Shown here in pieces: positions 45,729 to 54,908 of a stretch of 64,000 nt of DNA (within the stretch, counting starts at the first letter, position 1; every line of letters begins with the position of its first letter). Both the position numbers and the translations under genes were made by a program. The DNA lies in assembly GCF_001583495.1 (NCBI RefSeq), contig NZ_LQAQ01000111.1:62001-126000 (forward strand), in the 5' to 3' direction. The DNA is from Flammeovirga sp. SJP92 (GTDB lineage: Bacteria; Bacteroidota; Bacteroidia; Cytophagales; Flammeovirgaceae). Below the pieces are notes generated by a model that saw only the letters and a list, made by a program, of their open reading frames with translations, was not told where the DNA came from and made no database searches.

Positions 45729-46406
45729 TTACATTGTCTGAATAATGTCTCCTGCATTTTGTCTTTTTTTCCAAGGGATATAATGTATCAAATCAAAACG
45801 TAGACACAGCATCCATGCCACTAACACAGAACTTAAACCTAGTATCCCTCCAGCAGCAACATCAATAAAGAAGTGCTGTACAAGATACATTCTTGAAATT
45901 GCCACAACGATACCATAAAGCAAACCCAATGTTATCCCTTTCCAGTTCGGGAGTAATAGCATAATAATTCCACCAATCACAAATGCTGTGGTTGTATGTC
46001 CTGAGGGTAAACTATGATGATAATGAAATGGAATGTCAAGTATTTGATTGAAACTTTCAGCACCATGTAAGGCGGCCGGACGCATTGAAAAAGTGGAACC
46101 AGCAAAAATAACTTTTTTAAACAGTGGTACTAAAATTCCATGCAAAGCTGAAGCTACAATAACCACAGGCCAAAACTCTTTTTTATAATAAAAGACCAAA
46201 AGTAAAACAGGTATCAGACAAATACCATGACCAAGGTCTGTGGTGTATTTAAAAAAATAATCCCAAAATGTTGTACGGTTTCCATTAAAAAAATGAACCA
46301 TCCATGCCGTCTCATTTTCCCTTGTGATCACAGCAATCAACAATGGTACAAAAAAACTGAAAGCCGTTATCAGCAAAACATTGTAAATCTTTTTACTTTG
46401 ATACAT
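45729..46406 (-). CDS. PAP2-family membrane phosphatase
   Basis: A 225-residue integral membrane phosphatase with about six TM helices. The catalytic motifs are visible: FSMRP (motif 1, with a Lys-rich lead), SLPSGHTTTAFV (motif 2) and SRMYLVQHFFIDVAAGG (motif 3). Family members dephosphorylate phosphatidate or polyprenyl (undecaprenyl) diphosphate. Its start overlaps the end of the upstream glycosyltransferase by 14 bases, so both are co-translated. A role in recycling lipid carrier for that transferase is inference. Confidence 0.88.
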   Translation of the reverse strand: MYQSKKIYNVLLITAFSFFVPLLIAVITRENETAWMVHFFNGNRTTFWDYFFKYTTDLGHGICLIPVLLLVFYYKKEFWPVVIVASALHGILVPLFKKVIFAGSTFSMRPAALHGAESFNQILDIPFHYHHSLPSGHTTTAFVIGGIIMLLLPNWKGITLGLLYGIVVAISRMYLVQHFFIDVAAGGILGLSSVLVAWMLCLRFDLIHYIPWKKRQNAGDIIQTM

Positions 46407-48102
46407 GATGTGATAAATTTTTTGGTGTTTGAAGATCTATAAGATAAAATGTATGTAAGGCATCCTTTCTAGTTTTCTTCTGTAGAAATTCTGCATTTAA
46501 TATTGTAATATGAAAAGCCTTAAAAGTTTTGGAGATTGTATATTCCATGTTCATTTCTTCGATCTCTTCTAATTGATCTTCATAACAGTAGATCAACGGA
46601 CGTTCATGTGGGGAGAGTTGCTTGATACGTTCCCAGTTGTATAAGTAGGAAGTGGGTTGTTCATTGTAAAATTCCATTAACCAGCTTTTTGCTAGGAGAA
46701 TTGTTTTTCTCCCTTTATGGTGAGTGTTGATGTACTCGGCAGCTTCTATACTTCCTTGATAAGTGAGTACATCTTTATAAAATACTTGGTGGATGTAGAA
46801 ACCAAAAATGCAAGTCGTTATTACAGCTTGAAGAGCGTATCGTTGTATTCCATCTTTAAAATATACGAGGTAGAAAATGACAGCTGCAATGATGGATAAT
46901 AGTAGTCCACCCAATGAAGAGAAGCGATCGAAATAAACAAATTCGATCAATAATAAGAGGATGGCAAATAACAGGCTATACGTGATGGTACTGTATTGTA
47001 TTATTTGCTGAGAAAGTTTGGACGATCTACTGTTGACAATTTCTCTTGCTGTAATAATGGAGAGAAACGGAAAAATGATATTGGTATAATGGGGGAGTTG
47101 AAAACTGGAAAGAGAAAATAAAATAAATATAACAACAAACCCGAAGAGATTGTAATATTCTTTTTCCTGCTGACCAAGTCCAGCTTTAATTTCTTTGAAA
47201 AGGGTGAAGTATCCAATCAACGCCCAAGGAGCAAAAGCCCAAAGCAAAGTATGGAGAAAGAAAAAAGGATCTCCATTGCCCTTTATTGGTCCTGAATTAA
47301 AAAAACGACCAAATTGACTGTCCCATAAGAAAAATTGTATGCCTGATACATTTTGAGTATCAAAAATAATTTTCTCGGGGTGCATGTCAAATTGTATGTA
47401 TAATGCAATAAGTTCAGGAGCAATAAATACTGAAGTTAGTAATAAAGTAATAGCCCATCTTTTTTTTATTAAACATTTCACTTTTTGATTTAAAAGAGCA
47501 TGGCCAATCAATGCGGAATAAATAATGATTAGTATAAAAATACCTTTGGTCATGATAGCAAATGCAGTAAAAAGGGATGCCAAAACTATGTTTTTAAGAC
47601 TTCCTTTTTCAAAAAGTAAATAAGTATAATATGCAGCGCCCATTAATACACCAATTAAGATAGCTTCAGCCCTTACATCATTGTTTGAGAGGATGATATG
47701 TAATGCTGTTCCAGTCAGTAAAACACTCCATTGTGCTACCTGTTTATTGTATTGTCGAACAGCGATTTGATAGGTGTAATAAAGTCCTAGGCAGAAGAAA
47801 AGGAAAGATGGTAATTTATAGGCGAAGCTATTAATGCCGAATAATTTCATACTTAATGCACAAACCCAAAATGGGAAGTGGGGCTTGTCGAGCCAATCTT
47901 TATCATATACTATAAGATGTATGATATCGTTTGAATTGACGATGTATTTGGAAATACAAGCATAAAGTGCTGAATCAATATTAAAAATGGGATGGAAAAG
48001 TCCTACACCATTAACTATAAGAAGAAGTACTAATAGAAACAGGAAGTTTTTAGCACTTAAATTTGTATGTTGATTCATTTTTACTGACATCAATTTATTC
48101 AC
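46393..48102 (-). CDS. GT39/GT83 (ArnT-like) membrane glycosyltransferase
   Basis: A 569-residue protein with about 11-12 TM helices. The early loop has FNIDSALYACISKYI (the Asp-containing catalytic loop of the family) and KDWLDKPHFPFWVCALS, a near-match to the D-KPPL/WL motif of dolichyl-P-mannose/ArnT-type transferases. The C-terminal soluble part (about 440-569) is the periplasmic domain. These use polyprenyl-phosphate sugars to modify lipid A, glycans or proteins. It heads a two-gene unit with PAP2. An ATG 24 bases further downstream (48078) is an alternative start. Confidence 0.85.
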   Translation of the reverse strand: MNKLMSVKMNQHTNLSAKNFLFLLVLLLIVNGVGLFHPIFNIDSALYACISKYIVNSNDIIHLIVYDKDWLDKPHFPFWVCALSMKLFGINSFAYKLPSFLFFCLGLYYTYQIAVRQYNKQVAQWSVLLTGTALHIILSNNDVRAEAILIGVLMGAAYYTYLLFEKGSLKNIVLASLFTAFAIMTKGIFILIIIYSALIGHALLNQKVKCLIKKRWAITLLLTSVFIAPELIALYIQFDMHPEKIIFDTQNVSGIQFFLWDSQFGRFFNSGPIKGNGDPFFFLHTLLWAFAPWALIGYFTLFKEIKAGLGQQEKEYYNLFGFVVIFILFSLSSFQLPHYTNIIFPFLSIITAREIVNSRSSKLSQQIIQYSTITYSLLFAILLLLIEFVYFDRFSSLGGLLLSIIAAVIFYLVYFKDGIQRYALQAVITTCIFGFYIHQVFYKDVLTYQGSIEAAEYINTHHKGRKTILLAKSWLMEFYNEQPTSYLYNWERIKQLSPHERPLIYCYEDQLEEIEEMNMEYTISKTFKAFHITILNAEFLQKKTRKDALHTFYLIDLQTPKNLSHHVSK

Positions 48103-48153
48103 TAAGCAATTTGTTGTTTAGCAAATTTATCAATGTCCTTTCAACAGAAAATG

Positions 48154-48185
48154 AAGGGGTTGTCAACTTTTTTTCAACCCTTTTT
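48154..48185 (+). terminator. Orphan terminator-like hairpin
   Basis: AAGGGGTTG (48154-48162) pairs with CAACCCTTT (48175-48183), one wobble pair, then TT-CTCC. It is in plus orientation although no plus-strand gene lies upstream for several kb. It may end antisense transcription or an unseen small RNA. Confidence 0.5.
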
Positions 48186-48375
48186 CTCCAAAATGAATAA
48201 AGTGAGTCCTTGTTGTCTAATGCCCTATAGAGATAATTTAAGGCTTAAACTACACTTCTAGAAAGAGATGAATTGGATGTGAATACAAGGTAAAGAAATG
48301 TACTTTTTAACTTTCAATAAGGTAAACTACATTTTATGAATTTCAATGAATTATCAACTATTTTAAAACTCTTTT

Positions 48376-48405
48376 TTGTTCATGTCTTTGAATTCACGAA
48401 ATTTG
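48376..48405 (+). promoter_or_regulatory. queA promoter
   Basis: TTG (48376-48378), 19-base spacer, GAAATTTG (48398-48405), one mismatch to TAnnTTTG. It leaves a 21-base gap to the ATG at 48427 and overlaps the longest possible upstream start, which excludes that start. Confidence 0.6.
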
Positions 48406-48426
48406 CCAACTGAAAAATTAAAAAGC

Positions 48427-49647
48427 ATGGAACAAAATATTAAATTACCTCAAATCGACCTGGCAAATTACCAGTATGAATTGCCTACTGAAAGAATTGC
48501 AAAGCATCCTCATTCCCCAAGAGATGAGTCGAAACTTATGCTTTACAAAGGTGGAAATATTGAGCATAAAATATTCAAAGAAATTGTCAATGAGTTTGAT
48601 GAATCTTACTCTTTGTTTTTTAATAATACAAAGGTTTTACCTGCAAGACTTTACTTTAAAAAGGAAACAGGAGCTCAAATTGAAGTTTTCTTGCTGAACC
48701 CTGTAGCTCCAACAAAAGACATTTCTGCCGCAATGTTGGCGGGAAGCGGTACTGTTTGGGAGTGTGCTATTGGTAACTTCAAACGTTGGAAAGACCAAAA
48801 GTTAGAAGCCGCCGTAGAAGTAGACGGAAAAATTGAGAAATTGACAGTAAGTCATGAAGATCGTTCAAAAAGATATGTGAAGTTTGAATGGGAAAATGAT
48901 GCACTGAAGTTTGTTGATATTATTTCAGCGGCAGGAAATACACCTCTTCCTCCTTATATTAAAAGAGAAGCAACTGAAGAAGATAAAGATACTTATCAGA
49001 CGGTTTATTCTAAAAACGAAGGAGCTGTAGCGGCCCCAACTGCTGGGTTACATTTTACAGAGGATGTATTAAAGCAATTGGCAGATAAGGGTGTGAAAGA
49101 GGAAGAAGTGACATTGCATGTAAGTGCGGGTACTTTTAAACCTATTTCATCTGATGTGGTAACGGATCATGACATGCACAATGAGCAGATCATTGTCACA
49201 AAAGAAAATATAAAGGCGTTAATCGAAGCCGAAAAAGTAGCTTGTGTGGGTACAACTTCCATGAGAACTTTGGAAAGTACGTATTGGTTTGGTGTTCGTT
49301 TATTGGAAAATATGGAAGCTGATTTTGATATTAAAAAATTAGAGCCTTATGAGAAAGCCAATCAAGAGTTACCATCAAGAAAGGAGGCTTTTCAAGCAGT
49401 CTTGGATTTAATGGAAAATAAAGGTGTGGATACATTGAGTGGTGAAACTTCTATTTTTATTATGCCAGGGTATACATTCAGGGTCATTGATGCTTTGGTA
49501 ACGAATTTCCACTTGCCAAGTACTACGCTCGTATTGTTAATAGCAGCATTTATTGGTGAAGACTGGAGAAAAGTATATGATGCAGCTTTGAATAACGATT
49601 ATCGTTTCTTGAGTTATGGTGATTCTTCTTTATTATTTAGAAGTTAA
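48427..49647 (+). CDS. queA: S-adenosylmethionine:tRNA ribosyltransferase-isomerase
   Basis: A 406-residue enzyme adding the epoxycyclopentane ring from SAM in queuosine synthesis at tRNA position 34. Family motifs: YELPTERIAKHP, LFFNNTKVLPARL, NTPLPPYIKRE, VYSKNEGAVAAPTAGLHFT, LHVSAGTFKPI and NFHLPSTTLVLLIAAF. Longer than the ~350 of E. coli QueA through an insert around residues 290-345 (SMRTLEST...RKEAFQAVLDLM), a common Bacteroidota form. The start at 48427 is fixed by the promoter at 48376. A bidirectional terminator separates it from purB. Confidence 0.94.
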   Translation: MEQNIKLPQIDLANYQYELPTERIAKHPHSPRDESKLMLYKGGNIEHKIFKEIVNEFDESYSLFFNNTKVLPARLYFKKETGAQIEVFLLNPVAPTKDISAAMLAGSGTVWECAIGNFKRWKDQKLEAAVEVDGKIEKLTVSHEDRSKRYVKFEWENDALKFVDIISAAGNTPLPPYIKREATEEDKDTYQTVYSKNEGAVAAPTAGLHFTEDVLKQLADKGVKEEEVTLHVSAGTFKPISSDVVTDHDMHNEQIIVTKENIKALIEAEKVACVGTTSMRTLESTYWFGVRLLENMEADFDIKKLEPYEKANQELPSRKEAFQAVLDLMENKGVDTLSGETSIFIMPGYTFRVIDALVTNFHLPSTTLVLLIAAFIGEDWRKVYDAALNNDYRFLSYGDSSLLFRS

Positions 49648-49714
49648 GTTGTAATTACAAAAAATATTTAAGAATCAATTTTGCTTAGTACTTAATTAAA
49701 ATATATAGCGAATA

Positions 49715-49751
49715 AAAAAGCCGACCTCTTGATGAAAGAGGTCGGCTTTTT
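49715..49751. terminator. Bidirectional terminator, queA / purB
   Basis: A perfect 16-bp stem, 49715-49730 (AAAAAGCCGACCTCTT) with 49736-49751, loop 5 nt, with A-run and T-run at the two ends so it works on both strands. Confidence 0.92.
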
Positions 49752-49773
49752 AGTGTAAGAGAATTGACAATTC

Positions 49774-51117
49774 CTAGATACCTGTGTAGTTATAAGGAGT
49801 GATTTTCTTCAATTCTTCTTTGATATTTTCTGATACATCTAAACCGCTAATGAAAACAGAAATACTTTCCGCAGTAATTTTTTCATTCTTACGCGTTAAG
49901 TCTTTCAACATTTCGTAAGGGTTAGGAATACCTTCTCTTCTTAATACTGTTTGAATTGCTTCAGCAACTACTGCCCAGTTGTCTTCCAAATCTGCTTGAA
50001 GTTGATCCGCATTTAACTCTAACTTGTTCAAACCTTTTTGAAGCGACTGTAAAGCAATAAGGATATGTCCTAAAGGTACACCAATGTTTCTCAATACAGT
50101 TGAGTCAGTAAGGTCTCTTTGTAGTCTTGAGATTGGTAATTTCACTGCCAAGTGTTCTAAAATAGCAGAAGCAATACCTAAGTTACCTTCAGCGTTTTCA
50201 AAGTCGATTGGGTTTACTTTATGAGGCATTGCAGAAGAACCTACTTCGTTCTTATTGATTTTTTGCTTGAAGTAACGCATTGAAACGTACTGCCAAATAT
50301 CTCTCGATAAATCAATTAAGATGGTGTTGATTCTTTTGAAACCGTCAAATAAAGCAGCAAGGTTGTCGTAGTTTTCAATTTGTGTAGTGAATTGAGAACG
50401 ATCTAAACCTAATTGCTCGTTGACAAAATCATTACCAAATTCTACCCAGTCAATAGTAGGGTATGCTACGTGGTGAGCATTGAAGTTACCTGTTGCTCCA
50501 CCAAATTTAGCAGAATAAGGAATTTGCTTTAATGCTTCCAATTGCTTTTTAGCTCTGTAGCTAAATACTTTGAATTCTTTACCCAAACGTGAAGGAGAAG
50601 CTGGCTGACCGTGAGTTAATGCAAGAATAGGTTGCTTTTCCCACTCATTTGCCAATACGTCAATCATTGAGATTACTTCTTCAATCATTGGGATTACAAC
50701 ATCCTCGTTTGCTTTCTTTAAAGAAAGAGGAATTGCAGTGTTGTTTACATCTTGAGAAGTTAAACCGAAGTGAACAAATTCTTTTTGCTCTTTGATGCCT
50801 AAATCGTCAAATTTCTCTTTGATGAAATACTCAACTGATTTTACATCATGGTTTGTTACTTTCTCAAACTCCTTTACTTTTTCAGCGTCTTCTAAGCTGA
50901 ATTCTTGATAGATTTTTCTGATTGGAGCGTATAAAGATTTATCAAAACCTTCTAGTTGTGGAAGTGGTGACTCACATAAAGCAATGAAGTATTCAATTTC
51001 TACCCAAACTCTATATCTTATCAACGCATATTCAGAGAAATATTCTGATAAAGATGAGGTTTTACTTCTGTATCTGCCATCAATAGGTGATACCGCACTT
51101 AGTTGATTTAGCTCCAT
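49774..51117 (-). CDS. purB: Adenylosuccinate lyase
   Basis: A 447-residue fumarase/aspartase-superfamily enzyme that releases fumarate in two steps of purine synthesis. Signature SSAMPHKVNPIDFENAEGN near residue 290; HFGLTSQDVNNTA and ALTHGQPASPSRLGKE carry the active-site His residues. N-terminus SAVSPIDGRYRSKT is typical of the PurB form. Single gene, followed by the terminator at 49715; the gene before it on this strand is the 130-residue membrane protein, 132 bases away. Confidence 0.96.
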   Translation of the reverse strand: MELNQLSAVSPIDGRYRSKTSSLSEYFSEYALIRYRVWVEIEYFIALCESPLPQLEGFDKSLYAPIRKIYQEFSLEDAEKVKEFEKVTNHDVKSVEYFIKEKFDDLGIKEQKEFVHFGLTSQDVNNTAIPLSLKKANEDVVIPMIEEVISMIDVLANEWEKQPILALTHGQPASPSRLGKEFKVFSYRAKKQLEALKQIPYSAKFGGATGNFNAHHVAYPTIDWVEFGNDFVNEQLGLDRSQFTTQIENYDNLAALFDGFKRINTILIDLSRDIWQYVSMRYFKQKINKNEVGSSAMPHKVNPIDFENAEGNLGIASAILEHLAVKLPISRLQRDLTDSTVLRNIGVPLGHILIALQSLQKGLNKLELNADQLQADLEDNWAVVAEAIQTVLRREGIPNPYEMLKDLTRKNEKITAESISVFISGLDVSENIKEELKKITPYNYTGI

Positions 51118-51249
51118 TTTTGTTATAGGAAAATTGTGAAAAACTTTTCAAGTCGCAAATATAATCACTTGATCATTATTCTTGATAAATATTTGATAGA
51201 ATTTTTCATCACATTCTCATCAATGATTTTTTACGATTAGGATGCTCTT

Positions 51250-51642
51250 TTACTCAGAAGAAGAACTAGATCTTTCCACTGGCTTTAAGTCTTTCGAAGC
51301 CCAATTAATCAATGCGCCACACAGTGCAGAAAGCCCGCCTGTAAATCCACCAATCAAGGCACTGATGATACCAATAAAATCATTGGAAGGAAGTTGGAAC
51401 ATTTCAGCCACTCTATGGCTTAATTCTGATCCTGTGTAAATCTGAATCATTGCAGCATAAACACCCCAAAGAAGGCCAATACTGATAAAACCCGTAAGGA
51501 AAATAGGGAGAAAGTTTTGCTTTTGCTTTAATACACCTAAGGCAAAACAAGGAAACACAACAATCCACCAAGGGAAAAACAATTGTAATAAACTGCTCCC
51601 GATGGCAATGCTTGCTCCATAAATTATATAATTGTTATACAT
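51250..51642 (-). CDS. Small membrane protein, unknown
   Basis: A 130-residue protein with three or four TM segments (YGASIAIGSSLLQLFFPWWIVVF, LPIFLTGFISIGLLWGVYAA, FIGIISALIGGFTGGLSALCG) and a Ser-rich cytoplasmic tail (SSSSSE). Its start overlaps the 3' end of the penicillin-acylase gene by 8 bases, so it is made with it. Family not recognised. Confidence 0.6.
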   Translation of the reverse strand: MYNNYIIYGASIAIGSSLLQLFFPWWIVVFPCFALGVLKQKQNFLPIFLTGFISIGLLWGVYAAMIQIYTGSELSHRVAEMFQLPSNDFIGIISALIGGFTGGLSALCGALINWASKDLKPVERSSSSSE

Positions 51643-54079
51643 TTTCTTTTTCTATTCTTTCAGACTTAAGTAATTGCTCTGGAGGTGTTTTGAGGTAATC
51701 TTCTTTTTTGAAAAAGTCTACTTTAAATAATTCTCCTTTTTCAAACTTAGGAACCATATTGTCATAATAGGGGCTGCCTGCATTGCCTGATTGTCCTCCA
51801 GGAATGACTTGATAGGCACTCGGCCCATCAGGTGTCATCTCTACTAGCATTCTAAAACTAGGCCCGTGCTTTTCTTTCGTAGCATTGACAATACCTTTAT
51901 AACCTCCATTTTGAAGATGCTCTACGTTAAAACCAGGCAAACGGCCAAGGTGCTGTACCATGGTGTTTTTATAATTGGCCCAAGTCAGATCTAAAGTTGG
52001 GTTTTTAGTATTCCATTCTTCTACCTTTTGACAGGCAGCCATAAATGCTTCAGTAATGACGTCATCTATACTTTCCTTCTTAGCAGTTTCTAATTCATCA
52101 ATAAAAATAAGGTTAGGTTTGTGCTGTAATAAGTAAAAAGTATTGGCTCTTGTTGGTATAGCATATTCTTTTGAAGGGTGGTTGTGGAATTCATCCCAAA
52201 TAATTTCACTGACAGCTTTAGCCCATTCCTCAAAATAAATAGATGTACTATTTTCTGGCGAATAGAAATAATCCCATCCTTGCAAGCTCGAAAATACACT
52301 TCTTTGACTTTCTGTTAAATCTGCAGTTTTTAGGTGCTCAAGCATGAAGCTCAAATTCTCTTCAGCAAATAAGCTGTAATTATCATTCATCATACTTGAT
52401 AATTCCTCTATCGACAAATCTTCAGCACTATCTAATAGTTGATGAATACGTCTGTTTCTGTAATATTCAAAATATTGCCCATAGTGGTAATAAGGGTAGT
52501 TGTTATTGGCAGGATGTTCGTTTGCTGAACTCACATAACCAATTTCAGGGTTGATTACTCTTATATTATGTTCGTTAGGAATAAAGCCTTGCCATTTGGT
52601 GTCTAAACGAGTACCATCCAATACAAACTTTCCTTGGTTTTTCCATCGGTTGGGAAACTTTCCTTGGATATTCATAGCGATAGTACTGTCTTTGGAAATA
52701 AAAGCAAAGTTTAATGCCGGTCCAGAGAAATAACTTAACCCCTTATCAAACTCTTTATAATCTTTCGCATTGTTTATAAGAAAAAGTGATCTTAATTCTC
52801 TAGAGGCATCATGAGCAGTCCAACGAAGTGCATAACCTTCTTTTTGATCTGAATTACCAAAGCTCTGGTCATAAACAATAGGTCCCCAGCGTGTGTATCG
52901 AACCGTATCTAATAAAGGCTCTTTATCTCTAATTTTAATTTCCTCAATCCTTAAATCTGCTTTAGACCAGTAATTATCAATTAAATAATGTGTTCTTGAT
53001 TTATCTTGAAATAAGATCTTGTACCAGTCTCTATCATCTCTTCTTGCACTTGTTACACCCCAAGCAATGTTTTCATTAAAACCGACAACAATACAAGGGA
53101 TACCTGGAATTGACATACCCATCACGTTAGCTTCAGGGTGAGTAAGCTGATTAGAAAACCAAATTGAAGGCATTGTTAAACTAAGGTGAGGGTCATTACA
53201 CAAAATGGGGTTGCCACTTTTAGTTTTTGAACCGCTCACGGCCCAGTTGTTACTGCCATTATCAGGGTCCTCTTTTTCAACAGCGTGTTTTCTTAGCCCA
53301 GAAAGCAGGTTGATATTTTGAGGAGCTTGAACTTCTATCACTTCAAGATTGTCCCAAATAGAGTCATTATTGGCAATAGGTTCTTGAAAAGGTAAGATTT
53401 CTGGAAATAAAAGGTCAAAGTTCTTCTTGCCAAGATGTTGTAATGAGTTTGTATTCTCAAAATCATAATCCGGGCCGGATAGAGAGTATTGAATGAACTT
53501 GAAAATCAATGCAGTTTTTAGAGGAGTCCACTTTTCAGGTTTATAATTGAAAAATTTATATTCTACTGGGTAGTCAGCATAGGATAACTGTTCAATATAT
53601 GCATTGACGCCGTTAGTGTAAGCATTCAATACAGACATCATTTTTTTATCATTTTTGATACTCTTGATAAATTTTTCGGCTCCATATTGCAACCCTTGTC
53701 TTCGCATGCCTCTGTCATATTTGACTGTGATATTGCCAAATACTTCAGAAAGTCTTCCCGCAGCTGCCATTGCTTGAAAATCCATCTGCCAAAGTCTATG
53801 TCTTGCCGTTACATATCCTTGTAAGTAGTACAGATCATGTTCATTTTCAGAGTAGATATGAGGTATTAGTAAAGAGTCATAATAAATAACTCCATCAGAA
53901 ATCATCTTGGGTAATTTAATGAACTCTGGAAGTTTTTCATTCTTTACCTCATTTTGCCAAAAACCCTGAAAAGGATCAAGGAACCTTCCCAACGGTGGTA
54001 TATTATTAATTTTTGAGTCTAAAGCGACGATACAAAAAAAAGTAAAAGCTGAAATAATGCCTGCTATAGAGGATCTCAT
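51635..54079 (-). CDS. Penicillin acylase family (Ntn) hydrolase
   Basis: An 814-residue S45-type Ntn hydrolase precursor. An N-terminal signal or anchor helix (about 7-22) precedes the alpha chain. The nucleophile is Ser in NGSNNWAVSG (near residue 272), to which the protein is expected to be cleaved to free the beta chain. GNPILCNDPHLSLTMPSIWF and VTSARRDDRDWY are family motifs; HGPSFRMLVEM and PGGQSGNAGSPYYDNM sit near the end. Substrates may be N-acyl amides such as acyl-homoserine lactones or other acylated amines, not proven. It is co-transcribed with the downstream membrane protein. Confidence 0.92.
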   Translation of the reverse strand: MRSSIAGIISAFTFFCIVALDSKINNIPPLGRFLDPFQGFWQNEVKNEKLPEFIKLPKMISDGVIYYDSLLIPHIYSENEHDLYYLQGYVTARHRLWQMDFQAMAAAGRLSEVFGNITVKYDRGMRRQGLQYGAEKFIKSIKNDKKMMSVLNAYTNGVNAYIEQLSYADYPVEYKFFNYKPEKWTPLKTALIFKFIQYSLSGPDYDFENTNSLQHLGKKNFDLLFPEILPFQEPIANNDSIWDNLEVIEVQAPQNINLLSGLRKHAVEKEDPDNGSNNWAVSGSKTKSGNPILCNDPHLSLTMPSIWFSNQLTHPEANVMGMSIPGIPCIVVGFNENIAWGVTSARRDDRDWYKILFQDKSRTHYLIDNYWSKADLRIEEIKIRDKEPLLDTVRYTRWGPIVYDQSFGNSDQKEGYALRWTAHDASRELRSLFLINNAKDYKEFDKGLSYFSGPALNFAFISKDSTIAMNIQGKFPNRWKNQGKFVLDGTRLDTKWQGFIPNEHNIRVINPEIGYVSSANEHPANNNYPYYHYGQYFEYYRNRRIHQLLDSAEDLSIEELSSMMNDNYSLFAEENLSFMLEHLKTADLTESQRSVFSSLQGWDYFYSPENSTSIYFEEWAKAVSEIIWDEFHNHPSKEYAIPTRANTFYLLQHKPNLIFIDELETAKKESIDDVITEAFMAACQKVEEWNTKNPTLDLTWANYKNTMVQHLGRLPGFNVEHLQNGGYKGIVNATKEKHGPSFRMLVEMTPDGPSAYQVIPGGQSGNAGSPYYDNMVPKFEKGELFKVDFFKKEDYLKTPPEQLLKSERIEKENV

Positions 54080-54166
54080 TGTATTTAGATTACTAAAATG
54101 TAAAAAGTAGAGTAAAAATACATATTCTTCTACTTGTTACAAACCTGAATGAATACTGAATTGTAT

Positions 54167-54808
54167 TTACGGTTGAAATTCAGAAAAATAGTGATGGATT
54201 GTCTGAAAGAGTTTTTCTTGATCTTCCACAAGAACTGCAATTTGTGCTTTTTGAAGTGCTTTTGGTGAGTTATACCCCCAACCTACAGCAATCATTGGTA
54301 TTTGAGCAATATTACAAGCTTCTGCATCTCTAACTTCATCACCCACATAAAGTAAATGATCACCATATTTCTGTTTTAAAACACTTAGTTTTTTATGTTT
54401 TCCAAATAGTTTTGAAGAAGAATGAATAGTAGAAATAGCCTTGTTTAACTTTTCTTTTTCCAATATCTTTTGAATGGTTTTGGTAGCATTTGAACTCAAA
54501 ATCTGAATGTCATACCCTTCTTGGTATAAACGTAAAATTTGGTTTTTTAGAGCTGGAAAAAGTGGAATAGCAGACTTTTTTAAGTACAATCTATATTTCA
54601 TCTCTAGTACAAACAAAGGAAGTAACCATTTTTTGAGTTTGATTTTATGCAGAATTTCTTTAGCAGGCAAGTCTTTATAGACACTTAATCTATTTTCAGA
54701 TAAGTCTAATTTATACCGAGGACCAATCTTCTGAATGATACTTTCTACAAGTGGGAGAGTATCTGCAATTGTACCATCAAAATCAAAAAGAATAGTTTTT
54801 TTAAACAT
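54167..54808 (-). CDS. HAD-family hydrolase (phosphoglycolate phosphatase-like)
   Basis: A 213-residue HAD phosphatase. Motif I is FDFDGTIADT (nucleophile Asp and general acid Asp), motif II ILSSNATKT, motif III a Lys near KQKYGDH, motif IV LLYVGDEVRDAEA. A helical cap lies between motifs I and II. The frame begins six codons earlier (54826); the ATG at 54808 (MFKKTILFDFDG) puts motif I at its usual place. Substrate not determinable. Confidence 0.9.
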   Translation of the reverse strand: MFKKTILFDFDGTIADTLPLVESIIQKIGPRYKLDLSENRLSVYKDLPAKEILHKIKLKKWLLPLFVLEMKYRLYLKKSAIPLFPALKNQILRLYQEGYDIQILSSNATKTIQKILEKEKLNKAISTIHSSSKLFGKHKKLSVLKQKYGDHLLYVGDEVRDAEACNIAQIPMIAVGWGYNSPKALQKAQIAVLVEDQEKLFQTIHHYFSEFQP

Positions 54809-54908
54809 CAAAAAAAGTTTATTCATACTAAAAGAGTGACTAAAATTAATACAAAAATCATTTTATGTAGCCATATTGCAAACCGCAATTTGAGGATTAC
54901 AGAATTTT

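Larger units (their letters stand above)
48103..48426. other. Divergent intergenic region with orphan hairpin and queA promoter
   Basis: 324 bp without a convincing gene. It carries an orphan plus-strand hairpin with U-run (48154-48185) and the queA promoter (48376-48405). Confidence 0.55.

Noticed and set aside
48376-48426. Upstream start for queA (TTG 48376)
   Set aside because: It lies in the -33 box of the promoter; the ATG at 48427 fits the family start.
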